A DNA stretch of 64,000 bases, taken from assembly GCF_000730165.1 (NCBI RefSeq), contig NZ_CP022111.1, positions 1,364,001-1,428,000 of the forward strand. Direction: 5' to 3'. The DNA comes from Nitrospirillum viridazoti CBAmc (GTDB lineage: Bacteria; Pseudomonadota; Alphaproteobacteria; Azospirillales; Azospirillaceae). A program made the position numbers and the translations under genes. A model generated the notes under the pieces. The model ran no database searches and was not told the DNA's origin. It was given only the letters and a program-made list of their open reading frames with translations. Shown here in pieces: positions 17,303-26,180 of this stretch (position 1 is its first letter; every line of letters starts with the position of its first letter).

Positions 17303-18343
17303 TTGGAAAAGGACCATCTAGACAAAGAGCTTACTATTTCCGCCGAAATCACTCCATCTGGAATTAAAGCTGCGGCCAAACTCAGAACTCTAGCAGCGGT
17401 TGATCGACTCCTTGGCAGCGCATTTGACAGAATCAGCGCACCTATCGAGGCCAAAACGGCGGAGCTTCGCGCAGAGGCCGCTAATAGGGTGCAATTAACG
17501 AAAATTATAACAAGTACTTTGATTGAGAAAATAAAATCTGATCCAGATTTCGCCGCAGCTGTTGTTGAGAAACATCTTCATTCCGTCTTCAGACGCCATG
17601 AGAAAATGGCCACTCTCGTCGAAGCGTCCTTGGATGACCTCAAACGTTTGCCGCCAACTGCTGAAGAAGCGCTTGAGGGTGGCGAGAGTCTCAGCTCAGC
17701 ATTCTTAGACCGCATAGAACGATATGCAGAAGACTCCACAGAAGACCAAATTCGCGAAAAATGGGGCCGTATCTTAGCCCAGGAAATTCGCAAACCCGGC
17801 ACATTCGCAGCAAAAGAATTGCGAATCTTAGACGAAATTGATGGGAAAACTGCTTCTCTCTTCGAGCGCATCTGCCAATATCGGATTGATAAATTTATCA
17901 TTAAAGATTTTTCTGGAGATCTTCCACTCTCTGAAATTGAAGATCTAGCCTCAGCCGGCCTCTTGTCAAATCCGGGACCTACGGGTCATTCGGTAAGATT
18001 TACCGAACAACCTAGCGAAACAGGGAGATTGTTGTTTATTCCTTTTGGAAATTCAGCGATTGGCACCCCTTATGCAGGCCCACCCCCCAGTAATTTAGCC
18101 TACAAAAACCTAATAAATATGAATGACCAGAATCTAATGTTACATGTATATATATTAACCTCATCTGGACACAGAATATCTTCAATACTTGAAGATAAAT
18201 CTGACAATAACTTAGAACGCCTGTGTGAAAGATTGGCCGGATGCTTGGCGCCAAGCGAAGTTATCAGGTACAAAGCCGTCGATGGGCGTTATCAGATTGC
18301 TTCAATCCATAAAAATTCAGCAGAATCAGAAAAAGATAACTGA
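17303..18343 (+). CDS. DUF2806 family protein on low-GC DNA
   Basis: A 346-residue cytoplasmic protein. The long helical N-terminal half (AKTAELRAEAANRVQL, then the EQLQEKWG-like segment EDQIREKWGRILAQEIRKPG and FAAKELRILDEID) is what identifies DUF2806, a family without known activity. The C-terminal half is a mixed domain. It starts at TTG 17303, with GGGAGG 6 bases upstream. Base composition falls to about 45% G+C with many AAA, ATA and AAT codons, unlike all neighbours. It is a single gene directly after a tRNA, with no integrase in view, which fits a transferred cargo gene. A role in phage or plasmid defence is possible but untested. Confidence 0.75.
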   Translation: MEKDHLDKELTISAEITPSGIKAAAKLRTLAAVDRLLGSAFDRISAPIEAKTAELRAEAANRVQLTKIITSTLIEKIKSDPDFAAAVVEKHLHSVFRRHEKMATLVEASLDDLKRLPPTAEEALEGGESLSSAFLDRIERYAEDSTEDQIREKWGRILAQEIRKPGTFAAKELRILDEIDGKTASLFERICQYRIDKFIIKDFSGDLPLSEIEDLASAGLLSNPGPTGHSVRFTEQPSETGRLLFIPFGNSAIGTPYAGPPPSNLAYKNLINMNDQNLMLHVYILTSSGHRISSILEDKSDNNLERLCERLAGCLAPSEVIRYKAVDGRYQIASIHKNSAESEKDN

Positions 18344-18392
18344 GTATTATCTTCATAAATTGGACCCTTTGCAGTAAATTCCTTGCCATTGC

Positions 18393-18407
18393 TGCATCTA
18401 CGATGCA
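18393..18407. promoter_or_regulatory. 15-bp palindrome upstream of the iron permease gene
   Basis: TGCATC, TAC, GATGCA: a perfect inverted repeat about 80 bp before the permease start, at the boundary where GC content rises again. It does not match a Fur or Irr box. A regulator site is possible. Confidence 0.35.
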
Positions 18408-18484
18408 TCCGGTCACGCCGCGCCCGCAAAGCAGACACGCGCCGGCCCATGCTTGCAAAGAGGCCGGCGACGGAGTTACTGAGA

Positions 18485-20443
18485 ATGACTCGCACTTCTC
18501 AGCCGGGCCGCATCATGGTCAGAGCGCATCACCTCCTCGCCGTCGCCTTCATGCTGCTGGGCCTGGCTACCGCACTGCCTGCCCAGGCGGCGGAACCGGC
18601 CCCAGCACAAACCATCTGGCGGCTGCTGGACTATGTGGCGGTGGATTATGCCGGCGCCGTGGCCGACGGCCGGGTGACCAGCGAGAGCGAATATGCCGAG
18701 CAGGCGGAGTTCGCGGCCAGCGCGCGGGAGCGGATGGCCGAGCTGCCGCCCACCCCCGTCCTGCCCCAGTTGCAGGCCCAGGCCGACGCGCTGAAGGCCG
18801 CCATCGCCGCCAAGGCGTCCCCGGTCGAGGTGGCGGGCCTGGCCCGCGCCCTGGGCCGGGATCTGCTGGCTGCCTACCCCGTGCCGCTGGCGCCGACCAC
18901 CCCGCCGGACCTGGCGCGGGGCCGGGCCCTTTACGCGGAGAATTGCGCCGCCTGCCACGGCGCCAAGGGCCATGGTGACGGCCCGGTGGGCGTCACGCTG
19001 GACCCCAGGCCCGTGGCCTTCAGCGACGCGGAGCGCGCACGGCAGCGCAGCGTCTTCGCCCTGGAACAGGTGATCGAGCAGGGGCTGGACGGCACGCCCA
19101 TGGTCAGCTTCGCCCACCTGCCGGCCGACGACCGCTGGGCCCTGGCCTTCATCGCCGGCGGCTTCGCCTTCACGCCCGGCGACATCCAGGCGGGCGAGGC
19201 GCTGTGGCGCGCGCGGCCGGACCTGCACGCCCTGTTTCCCAATCTGGAGGCCCTCACCCAGACCTCGCAGGCCGCTTTGGAAGAGAAGGTGGGCGCCCAC
19301 GACGCCCAGGCGCTGCTGGCCTACCTGCGCGCCCATCCCGACGCGGTCATGCCCAAGGCCAACGACAGCCTGGCCATCGCGCGCGCCAAGCTGGGCTTGG
19401 CCGTGAAGGCCTATGAGGCCGGCGACGCCAAGGCGGCGGGCGACCTGGCCCTGGCCGCCTACCTCGACGGGTTCGAGCCGGTGGAGCCCATCCTGAAGGC
19501 GCGCGACGGCGGCCTGATGACCCGCGTGGAAAGCGCCATGGGCGCCTTCCGCGGCGTCATCGGCCAGGGCCGGCCGGCAGACGAGGTGCGCGCCCAGGCC
19601 CAAGCCATCACCGGCCTGCTGACCGAGGCGGAGCATGCGCTGTCCCCAGCCGCCGCCAGCGACGCTTCCACCTTCGTCGGCGCCTTCACCATCCTGCTAC
19701 GCGAAGGGCTGGAAGCCTTGCTGATCGTGGTGGCGATGATCGCCTTCCTGCGCAAGGCCGGGCGCGCGGACGTGCTACGCCATGTCCACCTGGGCTGGAC
19801 CACCGCCCTGGCGGCCGGCCTGGCGACGTGGGCCGCAGCGACCTACCTGGTGTCCATCAGCGGCGCCAGCCGGGAACTGACGGAGGGCCTGGGCTCGGTG
19901 TTCGCCGCCGTGGTGCTGCTGTCGGTGGGCGTGTGGATGCACGGCAAGTCCCAGGCCGGCGCCTGGCAGCTGTACATCAAGGAGAAGCTGTCCCACGCCC
20001 TGTCGCGGCAGTCGGCCTGGTTCCTGTTCCTGCTGACCTTCGTCGTGGTCTATCGCGAGGTGTTCGAGACCATCCTGTTCTACATGGCGCTGTGGGCGGA
20101 GGGGGCGCACATGGCGGTGCTGGCCGGCGCCGGGGCGGCCGTGCTGCTGCTGTCCGGCATCGCCTGGGGACTGCTGCGCTACAGCCGCCGCCTGCCCATC
20201 GGCGCCTTCTTCGCCTGGAGTTCCGGCCTGATGGCCGTGCTGGCCGTGGTGCTGGCCGGCAAGGGCGTGAAGGCCCTGCAGGAGGCCGGCTGGCTGGACG
20301 TCATCCCCCTGGCCCATGTGCCCAGTGTGGAGATTGTGGGCCTGTTCCCCACGGCGCAAACCGTGGCGGCCCAGGCGGTGATGGCCGCCGCCCTGGCCGC
20401 CGGCTTCGCGTATAACGCCCTGCGGGCTGGCCGGAAAGCCTAG
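18485..20443 (+). CDS. cytochrome c-FTR1 family iron permease fusion
   Basis: A 652-residue inner membrane protein. A signal peptide ends at LPAQAAE. The periplasmic part contains a c-type haem site, CAACH at residues 154 to 158 (ALYAENCAACHGAKGHGDGP), with a distal methionine plausibly in DGTPMVSF. The C-terminal 240 residues are an FTR1-type permease with seven membrane segments and two REXXE iron-binding motifs: REGLE at 406 to 410 and REVFE at 524 to 528. In yeast, FTR1 imports iron oxidised by Fet3; here the haem domain may supply the electron transfer. ATG 18485 has GGAG 9 bases upstream; ATG 18515 is an alternative. It has no efeO/efeB partner nearby. Confidence 0.88.
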   Translation: MTRTSQPGRIMVRAHHLLAVAFMLLGLATALPAQAAEPAPAQTIWRLLDYVAVDYAGAVADGRVTSESEYAEQAEFAASARERMAELPPTPVLPQLQAQADALKAAIAAKASPVEVAGLARALGRDLLAAYPVPLAPTTPPDLARGRALYAENCAACHGAKGHGDGPVGVTLDPRPVAFSDAERARQRSVFALEQVIEQGLDGTPMVSFAHLPADDRWALAFIAGGFAFTPGDIQAGEALWRARPDLHALFPNLEALTQTSQAALEEKVGAHDAQALLAYLRAHPDAVMPKANDSLAIARAKLGLAVKAYEAGDAKAAGDLALAAYLDGFEPVEPILKARDGGLMTRVESAMGAFRGVIGQGRPADEVRAQAQAITGLLTEAEHALSPAAASDASTFVGAFTILLREGLEALLIVVAMIAFLRKAGRADVLRHVHLGWTTALAAGLATWAAATYLVSISGASRELTEGLGSVFAAVVLLSVGVWMHGKSQAGAWQLYIKEKLSHALSRQSAWFLFLLTFVVVYREVFETILFYMALWAEGAHMAVLAGAGAAVLLLSGIAWGLLRYSRRLPIGAFFAWSSGLMAVLAVVLAGKGVKALQEAGWLDVIPLAHVPSVEIVGLFPTAQTVAAQAVMAAALAAGFAYNALRAGRKA

Positions 20444-20471
20444 ACTGTCCCCCAAGCCGCCAGGCGGCGGG

Positions 20472-22226
20472 TCAGGGCTTGGCCCCCTGCCGGGCCAGCC
20501 AGCGCCCCATCTGATCGTGCAGGATGTCCATGGGCATGGGGCCGTCGTCCAGCACGGCGTCATGGAAGGCGCGGATGTCGAAGCGGGCGCCCAGCGCCTG
20601 CTCCGCCCGCCGCCGCTCCGCCAGGAACTTCAGCTCGCCCACCTTGTAGGCCAGGGCCTGGGCCGGCCAGGCGATGTAGCGCTGCGTCTCCCCCAGCACC
20701 ACGCGTTCCGGCAGGGCCGTGTTGTCGCGCAGGCAGCTGGCGGCCTGCTCCGCACTCCACCCCTTCCAATGGATGCCCACGTCCATCATCAGGCGGCAGG
20801 CGCGCCACATGTCGAAGGACAGCCGACCGAAACGTTCGTAGTCCGTGCGATAGACGCCCATGTCCTCGCCCAATTGCTCGGAATACAGCGCCCAGCCCTC
20901 GATGAAGGCGGTGGGTTCGTCCTTGCGGCGGAAGGCCGGCAGGTCCGTGCGTTCCTGGCCCAGGGCGATCTGCAGGTGGTGGCCGGGCACGCCCTCATGC
21001 AGGATCCAGGACGGCAGGCCGAACAGCGGGTCGCCGAAGGATTTGGACCCCACCACCACGCGACCGGGCACGCCCTTCACCGGGTCGCCCAGGTCATAGC
21101 CGCTGGACGAGCCCTCCTGCTCCGGCGGCTTTTGCCGGATGGTCCAGGTCAGGCGCGGCAGCTTGCCGAACCATAGGGGCAGCAGGCCATCGATGCGCTT
21201 GCCAATCTCGCTGGCCTTTTCCACGTAGGTCGCCAAGTCCGGGGCGTAAAATTGCTTGTCCGTGCGCAGCTTGGCGATGAACTCAGGCAATGTGCCGGTG
21301 AAGCCGGTGGCCCGCATCGCGGCCTCCATCTCCCCCCGGATGCGCGCCACCTCACGCTCCCCCAGCGCGAACACGGCGTCGGGCGTCAGGTCGGTGGTGG
21401 TGGAGCGGCGCACGGCGTAGGCGTAGTACTCCCGCCCGCCCGGCAGGCTGCTGGCGCCCAGCGTGTCGCGCGCATGGGGAACGTAGTCCTGCTCGAAGAA
21501 GGCCACCAGCTTCGCCTGCGCCGGCTTCACCGCCTGGGTCACCGCCGCCAGGGCGTCGGCGCGCAGGGCCGCTTGGCGATCGGCCGGGATGGTGGCGGGC
21601 AGGACCTTCAGCGGCCCCAGCAGGGGGCTGGCCTCCGCCGGCTGGTCGGCCGCGATCTTGAGGATGTTGAGGACGGAGGTGGCGGTGGGGCGCGGCTGGA
21701 CAAAGCCGGTTTCCAGCCCACGCCGCATGTTGGCGATCTGCTGGTCATAATAGACGGGCAAGGCCCTGAGGCGCGCGATCCAGGCCTGGGCGTCCGCTTC
21801 CGTCCGGATGACGGTGGTGGCGGCAGCGTAGTTGGCGGTGTTGAAGAAGCCGTCGCCATTGTCGAAGGGGATGCGGTCCTCATCGAACCTGGCAGCTTCC
21901 ACCAGCACGCCCAGACGCCAGTCCAGCAGGCGGCGGGTCAACGCCTCCTCGCCATCGGGAGCCGAGGGCGGCAGCCCGTCCAGGCGGGCCTTCAACGCGG
22001 CATAGCCTTGGGCGCGGCGGTCGGCGGCGGCCTTGCTGACGTCCGGCCAGCCGGGCCCGTCGGTACCGTCCGTCTGACGGGCCAGCGCCTCATAGTCGGC
22101 GATGACGGCGTCCACGCCGCCGGCGGGCTTGGCGATCGGGATGCCGGGCTTGGCCCCGGCGGGAGAAGTGGCGGGGGACACCGCCGCCAGAGTGAATACC
22201 AGCGCCACCGCGGTACGGTTCATCAT
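20472..22226 (-). CDS. exported DUF885 family putative metallopeptidase
   Basis: A 584-residue DUF885 protein. It has a signal peptide (NRTAVALVFTLAAVSPATSPAGA) and the family's gluzincin-like motif HEGVPGHH at residues 410 to 417, with FIEGWALYSEQLGED following; the second glutamate is a likely metal ligand. The C-terminal YIAWPAQALAYKVGELKFL and FDIRAFHDAVLDDGPMP are also characteristic. The start is at ATG 22226 or 22223, after AGGGGG; an open frame continues upstream to 23159 but runs across two other genes. A related but Tat-exported copy is at 32083..33945. Substrates of bacterial DUF885 proteins are not established; peptide hydrolysis is inferred from the fold. Confidence 0.85.
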   Translation of the reverse strand: MMNRTAVALVFTLAAVSPATSPAGAKPGIPIAKPAGGVDAVIADYEALARQTDGTDGPGWPDVSKAAADRRAQGYAALKARLDGLPPSAPDGEEALTRRLLDWRLGVLVEAARFDEDRIPFDNGDGFFNTANYAAATTVIRTEADAQAWIARLRALPVYYDQQIANMRRGLETGFVQPRPTATSVLNILKIAADQPAEASPLLGPLKVLPATIPADRQAALRADALAAVTQAVKPAQAKLVAFFEQDYVPHARDTLGASSLPGGREYYAYAVRRSTTTDLTPDAVFALGEREVARIRGEMEAAMRATGFTGTLPEFIAKLRTDKQFYAPDLATYVEKASEIGKRIDGLLPLWFGKLPRLTWTIRQKPPEQEGSSSGYDLGDPVKGVPGRVVVGSKSFGDPLFGLPSWILHEGVPGHHLQIALGQERTDLPAFRRKDEPTAFIEGWALYSEQLGEDMGVYRTDYERFGRLSFDMWRACRLMMDVGIHWKGWSAEQAASCLRDNTALPERVVLGETQRYIAWPAQALAYKVGELKFLAERRRAEQALGARFDIRAFHDAVLDDGPMPMDILHDQMGRWLARQGAKP

Positions 22227-22487
22227 CGCCCCCTGCTGCCCATCATTTCCCCCAGGGTCGATGATGGGATATTGTATGTCAAATATTTTATACGATGCTG
22301 TCATGGCGCGCCCGGGACCGGAGTATCCATCCGTATAAGCGTCATGGCCCCAACCCTTCCACGCCACCACCCCAGAGTCGCCACAATGCCCGTGCAGGTA
22401 AAGGGGCGACGCGGGGATGGGGGCGTGATGGGGTATTCGCCCTGCCCGCCCGCCTTCCCCCGTCGCCCAGTCCCCGATGAGGAAGAG

Positions 22488-22997
22488 ATGCGCCTGACAC
22501 TCCGTGCCCTGGCCCTGGGCGTCGCGCTGGCCGGTTCCGGCCTGGCGTCGTCCCAGGCCGCCCCACCCCCGGCCAACCAGGCGGCCGGCGCCACCAGCAC
22601 CCGCATCCCCGACAGCGCGGCGGAAGGCGAGGCCAACCGCCAGACGGTTCTGGCCTTCTACGACGCCTTCTTCAACAGGCACGACCTGTCCGCCGCCGAC
22701 CGCTACGTCGCCCTGGACTGCCGGGAGCATACTCCCGGCCTGGCCGATGGACGCCGCGCCCTGCAGGACGCCTACGCCACCTTCTTCCAGCATCATCCCG
22801 ACGCCAAGGTGGAGGTGGTTCGCAGCATCGCCCAGGGGAATCTGGTCGTGCTGCATGTGCACGCCATCCCCGGCCCGGACGCCCAGGGCACAGCGGTGGT
22901 CGACATCTTCCGTGTGCTGGACGACAAGGTGGTGGAGCACTGGTCCGTCAGCCAGCCGGTGCCGGCCAGCGACCCCGACGGCAAGGGCGTGTTCTGA
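22488..22997 (+). CDS. exported SnoaL-like (NTF2-fold) protein
   Basis: A 169-residue protein with a Sec signal peptide (LRALALGVALAGSGLASSQAA) and an NTF2-like domain of the SnoaL type: NRQTVLAFYDAFFNRHDLSAADRYV at the start, REHTPGLADGRRALQDAYATFF, then the strands VEVVRSIAQGNLVVLHVHA and VVDIFRVLDDKVVEHWSV. The family includes polyketide cyclases and many small-molecule-binding proteins; the catalytic role here is not shown. GAGGAA is 5 to 6 bases before ATG 22488. It is divergent from the DUF885 gene, with which it shares a 260-bp promoter region. Confidence 0.8.
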   Translation: MRLTLRALALGVALAGSGLASSQAAPPPANQAAGATSTRIPDSAAEGEANRQTVLAFYDAFFNRHDLSAADRYVALDCREHTPGLADGRRALQDAYATFFQHHPDAKVEVVRSIAQGNLVVLHVHAIPGPDAQGTAVVDIFRVLDDKVVEHWSVSQPVPASDPDGKGVF

Positions 22998-23252
22998 AGC
23001 CCCGCCCTTGACGCCAGCGGCGCGGGGCTTAGTCAGCGGGCCCGCACCATCCAGCCCCTTCGGCCCGCCGTCCATGTCCTCCCCAGCCTGCCTGAGGCGA
23101 CCGGGCTGGACATCCCCGCCGCCGTGCTGGCGGTAGCGGCCTTCATCGCCCTGCGCCATACCCGCCTGGGCCTGCTGCCTATGCCGGCCGCCTGCGCCAT
23201 GGTGGGGGTGCTGCTGGGCGCTTCAGCGCCTGTAGCCGAACATTCGCGTTAA
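22998..23252 (+). pseudogene. remnant resembling the C-terminus of a chromate transporter (ChrA)
   Basis: An open stretch without a start codon encodes about 84 residues ending at TAA 23250. The hydrophobic part TGLDIPAAVLAVAAFIALR, then TRLGLLPMPAACAMVGVLLG, looks like the last two membrane segments of ChrA (CHR family). It begins directly after the stop of the SnoaL-like gene in the same frame and has no ribosome site. The rest of the transporter is absent. The family call is from memory of the motif pattern; a random hydrophobic frame is possible. Confidence 0.4.
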
Positions 23253-23444
23253 GATCGGGAATAACCACCTCGTAATGGTGGCGATGAGGCCTATCTCAAC
23301 CATCCGTCTTTCCACTCATCCGGCCTTGCCGTAGCATATTTGTCAGGCAGGTGGCGCCATAGCCCCCCGGCTTCAGACGCCGCTGGTTACAGGAAGAAGC
23401 GCCCGTGCCCAGCAGCTTTTCCTCAATAGGAACTGTGAGTGAAG

Positions 23445-24263
23445 ATGCCGAATATGGAGATCCCGCGCGCCAGCTTGGCGGGCCAGCAGGTTTTCCCCTT
23501 TTCGCCACGCGACAGCGGGTATCACGAAACAATCGACGGGCGCCTGAACGCCATATGCAATGTATGCGGGACGCGTGGGGATATTGTCGGTTTCCGTGAG
23601 GATGATCAGCGGGAGTCGGGGTTCTGTACGGCGTGTGGCTCATTCTGCCGCCAGCGCCAGATGATGAAGGTCTTTCGCGCCCTGACAGGGCAAAGCGAAA
23701 GCGGGCCCCTTGATTTTCCGGAACTCTTCACCGTGTATAATACAGAGTCCCGGCGCGCCGTGCATGATCTCCTGAGCCGCCTGCCCGGTTACGTCTGTTC
23801 GGAATATTTCGGCCCGGATATTCCCAGCGGCCCTCATGTCGGTGCCGTGCGCCATGAGGACCTTCAGCATTTATCCCTGCCATCCAGCGCCTTCGACATT
23901 GTCATGTCCAGCGATGTCTTTGAGCATATTCCCGACCCCTATGCCGCTCACCGGGAGGTTTTTCGAGTGCTGAAACCGGGTGGGAGGCACATCTTCACTT
24001 TACCTTATCATGTGGGCGAAGCACTCGACGACGTACGGGCCTTCGCGGCGGGCGGGCATGTCACGTATCTGAAAGAGAAAATATTCCACGGTGACCCAGT
24101 TCGGCCCGACGAAGGCGTGCTGGTTTGGACAATTCCCGGTTTGCAGATGTTCGTCAAATTGGCCGAAATCGGCTTCCGGCCGGCCATGTATCACCTCCAC
24201 GACCCCCAGCACGCCATCATCGGGCCATGGTCACTGGTGTTCGTCGCGGAAAAGCCCCGCTGA
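23445..24263 (+). CDS. class I SAM-dependent methyltransferase with N-terminal zinc ribbon
   Basis: A 272-residue cytoplasmic protein. Residues about 30 to 65 have two cysteine pairs, CNVCGTRGD and CTACGSF, which should bind one zinc. A methyltransferase domain follows: HLSLPSSAFDIVMSSDVFEHIPDPYAAHREVFRVLKPGG contains motifs II and III, and LPYHVGEALDD a later strand. The glycine-rich motif I is poorly conserved (SEYFGPDIPSG). I took ATG 23445; GTG 23439 and ATG 23454 are alternatives. G+C is lower than in flanking genes, suggesting a different origin. Proteins of this plan often lie near glycan or lipid modification genes, but none is here. Substrate unknown. Confidence 0.75.
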   Translation: MPNMEIPRASLAGQQVFPFSPRDSGYHETIDGRLNAICNVCGTRGDIVGFREDDQRESGFCTACGSFCRQRQMMKVFRALTGQSESGPLDFPELFTVYNTESRRAVHDLLSRLPGYVCSEYFGPDIPSGPHVGAVRHEDLQHLSLPSSAFDIVMSSDVFEHIPDPYAAHREVFRVLKPGGRHIFTLPYHVGEALDDVRAFAAGGHVTYLKEKIFHGDPVRPDEGVLVWTIPGLQMFVKLAEIGFRPAMYHLHDPQHAIIGPWSLVFVAEKPR

Positions 24264-24355
24264 TCGCTCGTTCGCGCCCGCCTGTATCGCCTGTGGGCCC
24301 ATCCCTGCGACGACTTGGCCGACTGGCTGCACACCATAGCCGGAAACCCTGTTTC

Positions 24356-25231
24356 ATGAGCCCTGACAGCCCGCCACCCAAACGGCCCCCCGGCCTGACC
24401 GATCCGGGCCGGACCCATCCAGGCCGGACCCATCCGGGCCTGACGGGCGTGCCGGAAACCATGTTGTGGACCCTGCACAATCGGGCGGCGGAGGCCATGC
24501 GGCCCAATGCCCGTTTCCACGACCCGGAGGCGGTGCGCATCTACCTGGCCCTGGCCTATGATTATGAACGCCACTTCGGCCGGGCCGACGGCTCCCACGC
24601 CATGCGCGCCGCCGCCATCGATGCCATCCTGCGCCGCTGGCTGGAACGGCATCCGGACGGCACCATCGTATCCTTGGGCGAAGGGCTGGAGACGCAGCGC
24701 CACCGCGTGGACAATGGGCGCCTGAGCTGGCTGACGGTGGATTTGCCGGAGGGCATCGCCCTGCGCGACCATTTCCTGCCGCCTGGCCCCCGCGTGCGCC
24801 ACCTGGCGGCCGACGCGCGCAACCCCGCCTGGATGGACGCGGTGACAGGCGATGGCCCCGTGCATATCGTCGCCCAGGGGCTGTTCATGTACCTGCCCGA
24901 GGCCGACGTGCGCCGGCTGGTGGCCGCCCTGGCCCGGCGCTTCCCCGGCGGACACCTGGTGTTCGACACCGTGCCCGCCTGGCTGTCGCGTCTGACCCTG
25001 CGCGGCCTGCACCGCACGCCGCATTACCGCATCCCGCCCATGCCCTGGGGCATCGACGCCGACGCCGTGGATCCTACCCTGCGCAGCTGGTCGCCCCAGG
25101 TGGCGGTGGTGGAGACGCTGGACTACCGCATGCCGCGCGGCCTGCCCCGCCTGATGGACACGCTGTTCCGCCTCACGCCCGCCCTGCGCCACAAGCTGCC
25201 CGGCCTGGTGCGGGTGGAGTTTGAGGGTTAG
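24356..25231 (+). CDS. LCMT/COG3315-type SAM-dependent methyltransferase
   Basis: A 291-residue protein of the leucine carboxyl methyltransferase-like group, used for O-methylation in several secondary pathways. After a repetitive N-terminus come RAAEAMRPNARFHDPEAVRI, MRAAAIDAILRRWLERHPDGTIVSLGEGLETQRHRVDNG (SAM-binding motif I), LTVDLPEGI (acidic residue for the ribose) and VHIVAQGLFMYLPEADVRRLVAAL. The first 30 residues hold four near-identical pentapeptides ending in PGLT or PGRT, encoded by a 15-bp tandem repeat. The stop overlaps the stop of the convergent DMT gene by two bases. The substrate cannot be told. Confidence 0.85.
   Translation: MSPDSPPPKRPPGLTDPGRTHPGRTHPGLTGVPETMLWTLHNRAAEAMRPNARFHDPEAVRIYLALAYDYERHFGRADGSHAMRAAAIDAILRRWLERHPDGTIVSLGEGLETQRHRVDNGRLSWLTVDLPEGIALRDHFLPPGPRVRHLAADARNPAWMDAVTGDGPVHIVAQGLFMYLPEADVRRLVAALARRFPGGHLVFDTVPAWLSRLTLRGLHRTPHYRIPPMPWGIDADAVDPTLRSWSPQVAVVETLDYRMPRGLPRLMDTLFRLTPALRHKLPGLVRVEFEG
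24386..24445 (+). repeat. 15-bp tandem repeat, four units, in frame
   Basis: Units start at 24386, 24401, 24416 and 24431 and encode PPGLT, DPGRT, HPGRT and HPGLT. The unit length keeps the frame, so copy number changes would lengthen or shorten the methyltransferase N-terminus without breaking it. Confidence 0.8.
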
Positions 25232-26145
25232 CTGGCAGTCGCCGGGGCGGTGTCCGCCTCCGGCTTGCGCCAGGTCTTGGGCCCCAGCACCAGCAGGTTG
25301 CCCGCCACCGCGAGCGCCAGGCCGATGAAGGCCGCCGCCGACCAGTGATAGCCCTCGAAAACGGTGGAGATGATCAGCGCCAGGATAGGGATCATCACGG
25401 CGACGTAGCCGGCGCGGTCCGCCCCGATGCGGCCGATCAGGGAGAAGTAGGCCAGGAAAGCGATGACCGAGCCGAACAGGGCCAGGTAGCCCAAGGACGC
25501 GGCGTAACTGAGGCTGGCCGGAAAGCTGAAGACGGCGCCCCGGGCCAGGGCCACCCCCACCATGAGGACGGCGCCGAAGGCCATGCTCCACGCTGTGGCC
25601 GGCAGCAGGGGGACGCCCAGCTTGGCGCCGCGCTGCACCCAGATACTGCCCAGCGATGAGCTGACGTTGCTGAGCATGACCAGGGCCAGGCCCACCGCCG
25701 CCTTGCCCGTCAGGCCGTCCATCCGCAGTTCCGGCAGGAACAGCAGCACGACCCCGCTCATGCCGACCAGCCCGCCCAGCAGCACCAGGGGGCGGATGGG
25801 CTGGCGCAGGAAGATGCGGGCGTTCAGCACGTTCATGAGGCTGAGGGCCGAGCCCGCCACCGCCACCAGGCCGGACGGCAGCCGCTCAGTCGCCAGATAG
25901 ACCAGCAGGTAGTTGGTGGAAAAAGTGAAGGCGCCGACCAGGGCAACCTGCCGCCAGGCGTGCCGGGGCGGGATCACCTTCTGCCCCCGCGCCACCAGCC
26001 AGCCCATGAGCAGCACGGCCGCCAGGCCGAAGCGATAGGCCACCGACACCGCCGGATCCACGGCCCCCAGCTGGAACTCGATCACATACCAGGTCGATCC
26101 CCAGATGAGGACGGCGGTCAGGTACAGGCCCAGGATGGGGGACAT
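25228..26145 (-). CDS. EamA/DMT superfamily transporter
   Basis: A 305-residue inner membrane protein with ten predicted membrane segments in two EamA halves. The opening LYLTAVLIWGSTWYVIEFQLGAVDPAVSVAYRFGLAAVLL is the family's first-helix signature. The second half starts around VGLALVMLSNVSSSLGSIW and ends with GLALAVAGNLLVL. Relatives export amino acids, purines or other metabolites, but the cargo here is unknown. The 72-bp repeat copy at 26181..26252 lies only 35 bp upstream of its ATG and probably includes its promoter. No good ribosome site is visible. Confidence 0.85.
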   Translation of the reverse strand: MSPILGLYLTAVLIWGSTWYVIEFQLGAVDPAVSVAYRFGLAAVLLMGWLVARGQKVIPPRHAWRQVALVGAFTFSTNYLLVYLATERLPSGLVAVAGSALSLMNVLNARIFLRQPIRPLVLLGGLVGMSGVVLLFLPELRMDGLTGKAAVGLALVMLSNVSSSLGSIWVQRGAKLGVPLLPATAWSMAFGAVLMVGVALARGAVFSFPASLSYAASLGYLALFGSVIAFLAYFSLIGRIGADRAGYVAVMIPILALIISTVFEGYHWSAAAFIGLALAVAGNLLVLGPKTWRKPEADTAPATAS

Positions 26146-26180
26146 GGCGGCAACCCGTGAACGGCATGGCGCCGGCCACC

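Noticed and set aside
17039-18480. Repeat of the tRNA-Arg 3' end as a right-hand attachment site
   Set aside because: I looked for the T-arm and acceptor sequence after the DUF2806 gene and found no more than 7 matching bases.
22227-23159. Upstream extension of the DUF885 gene to 23159
   Set aside because: The extension would overlap the SnoaL-like gene and hide a good signal peptide. A ribosome site precedes ATG 22226.
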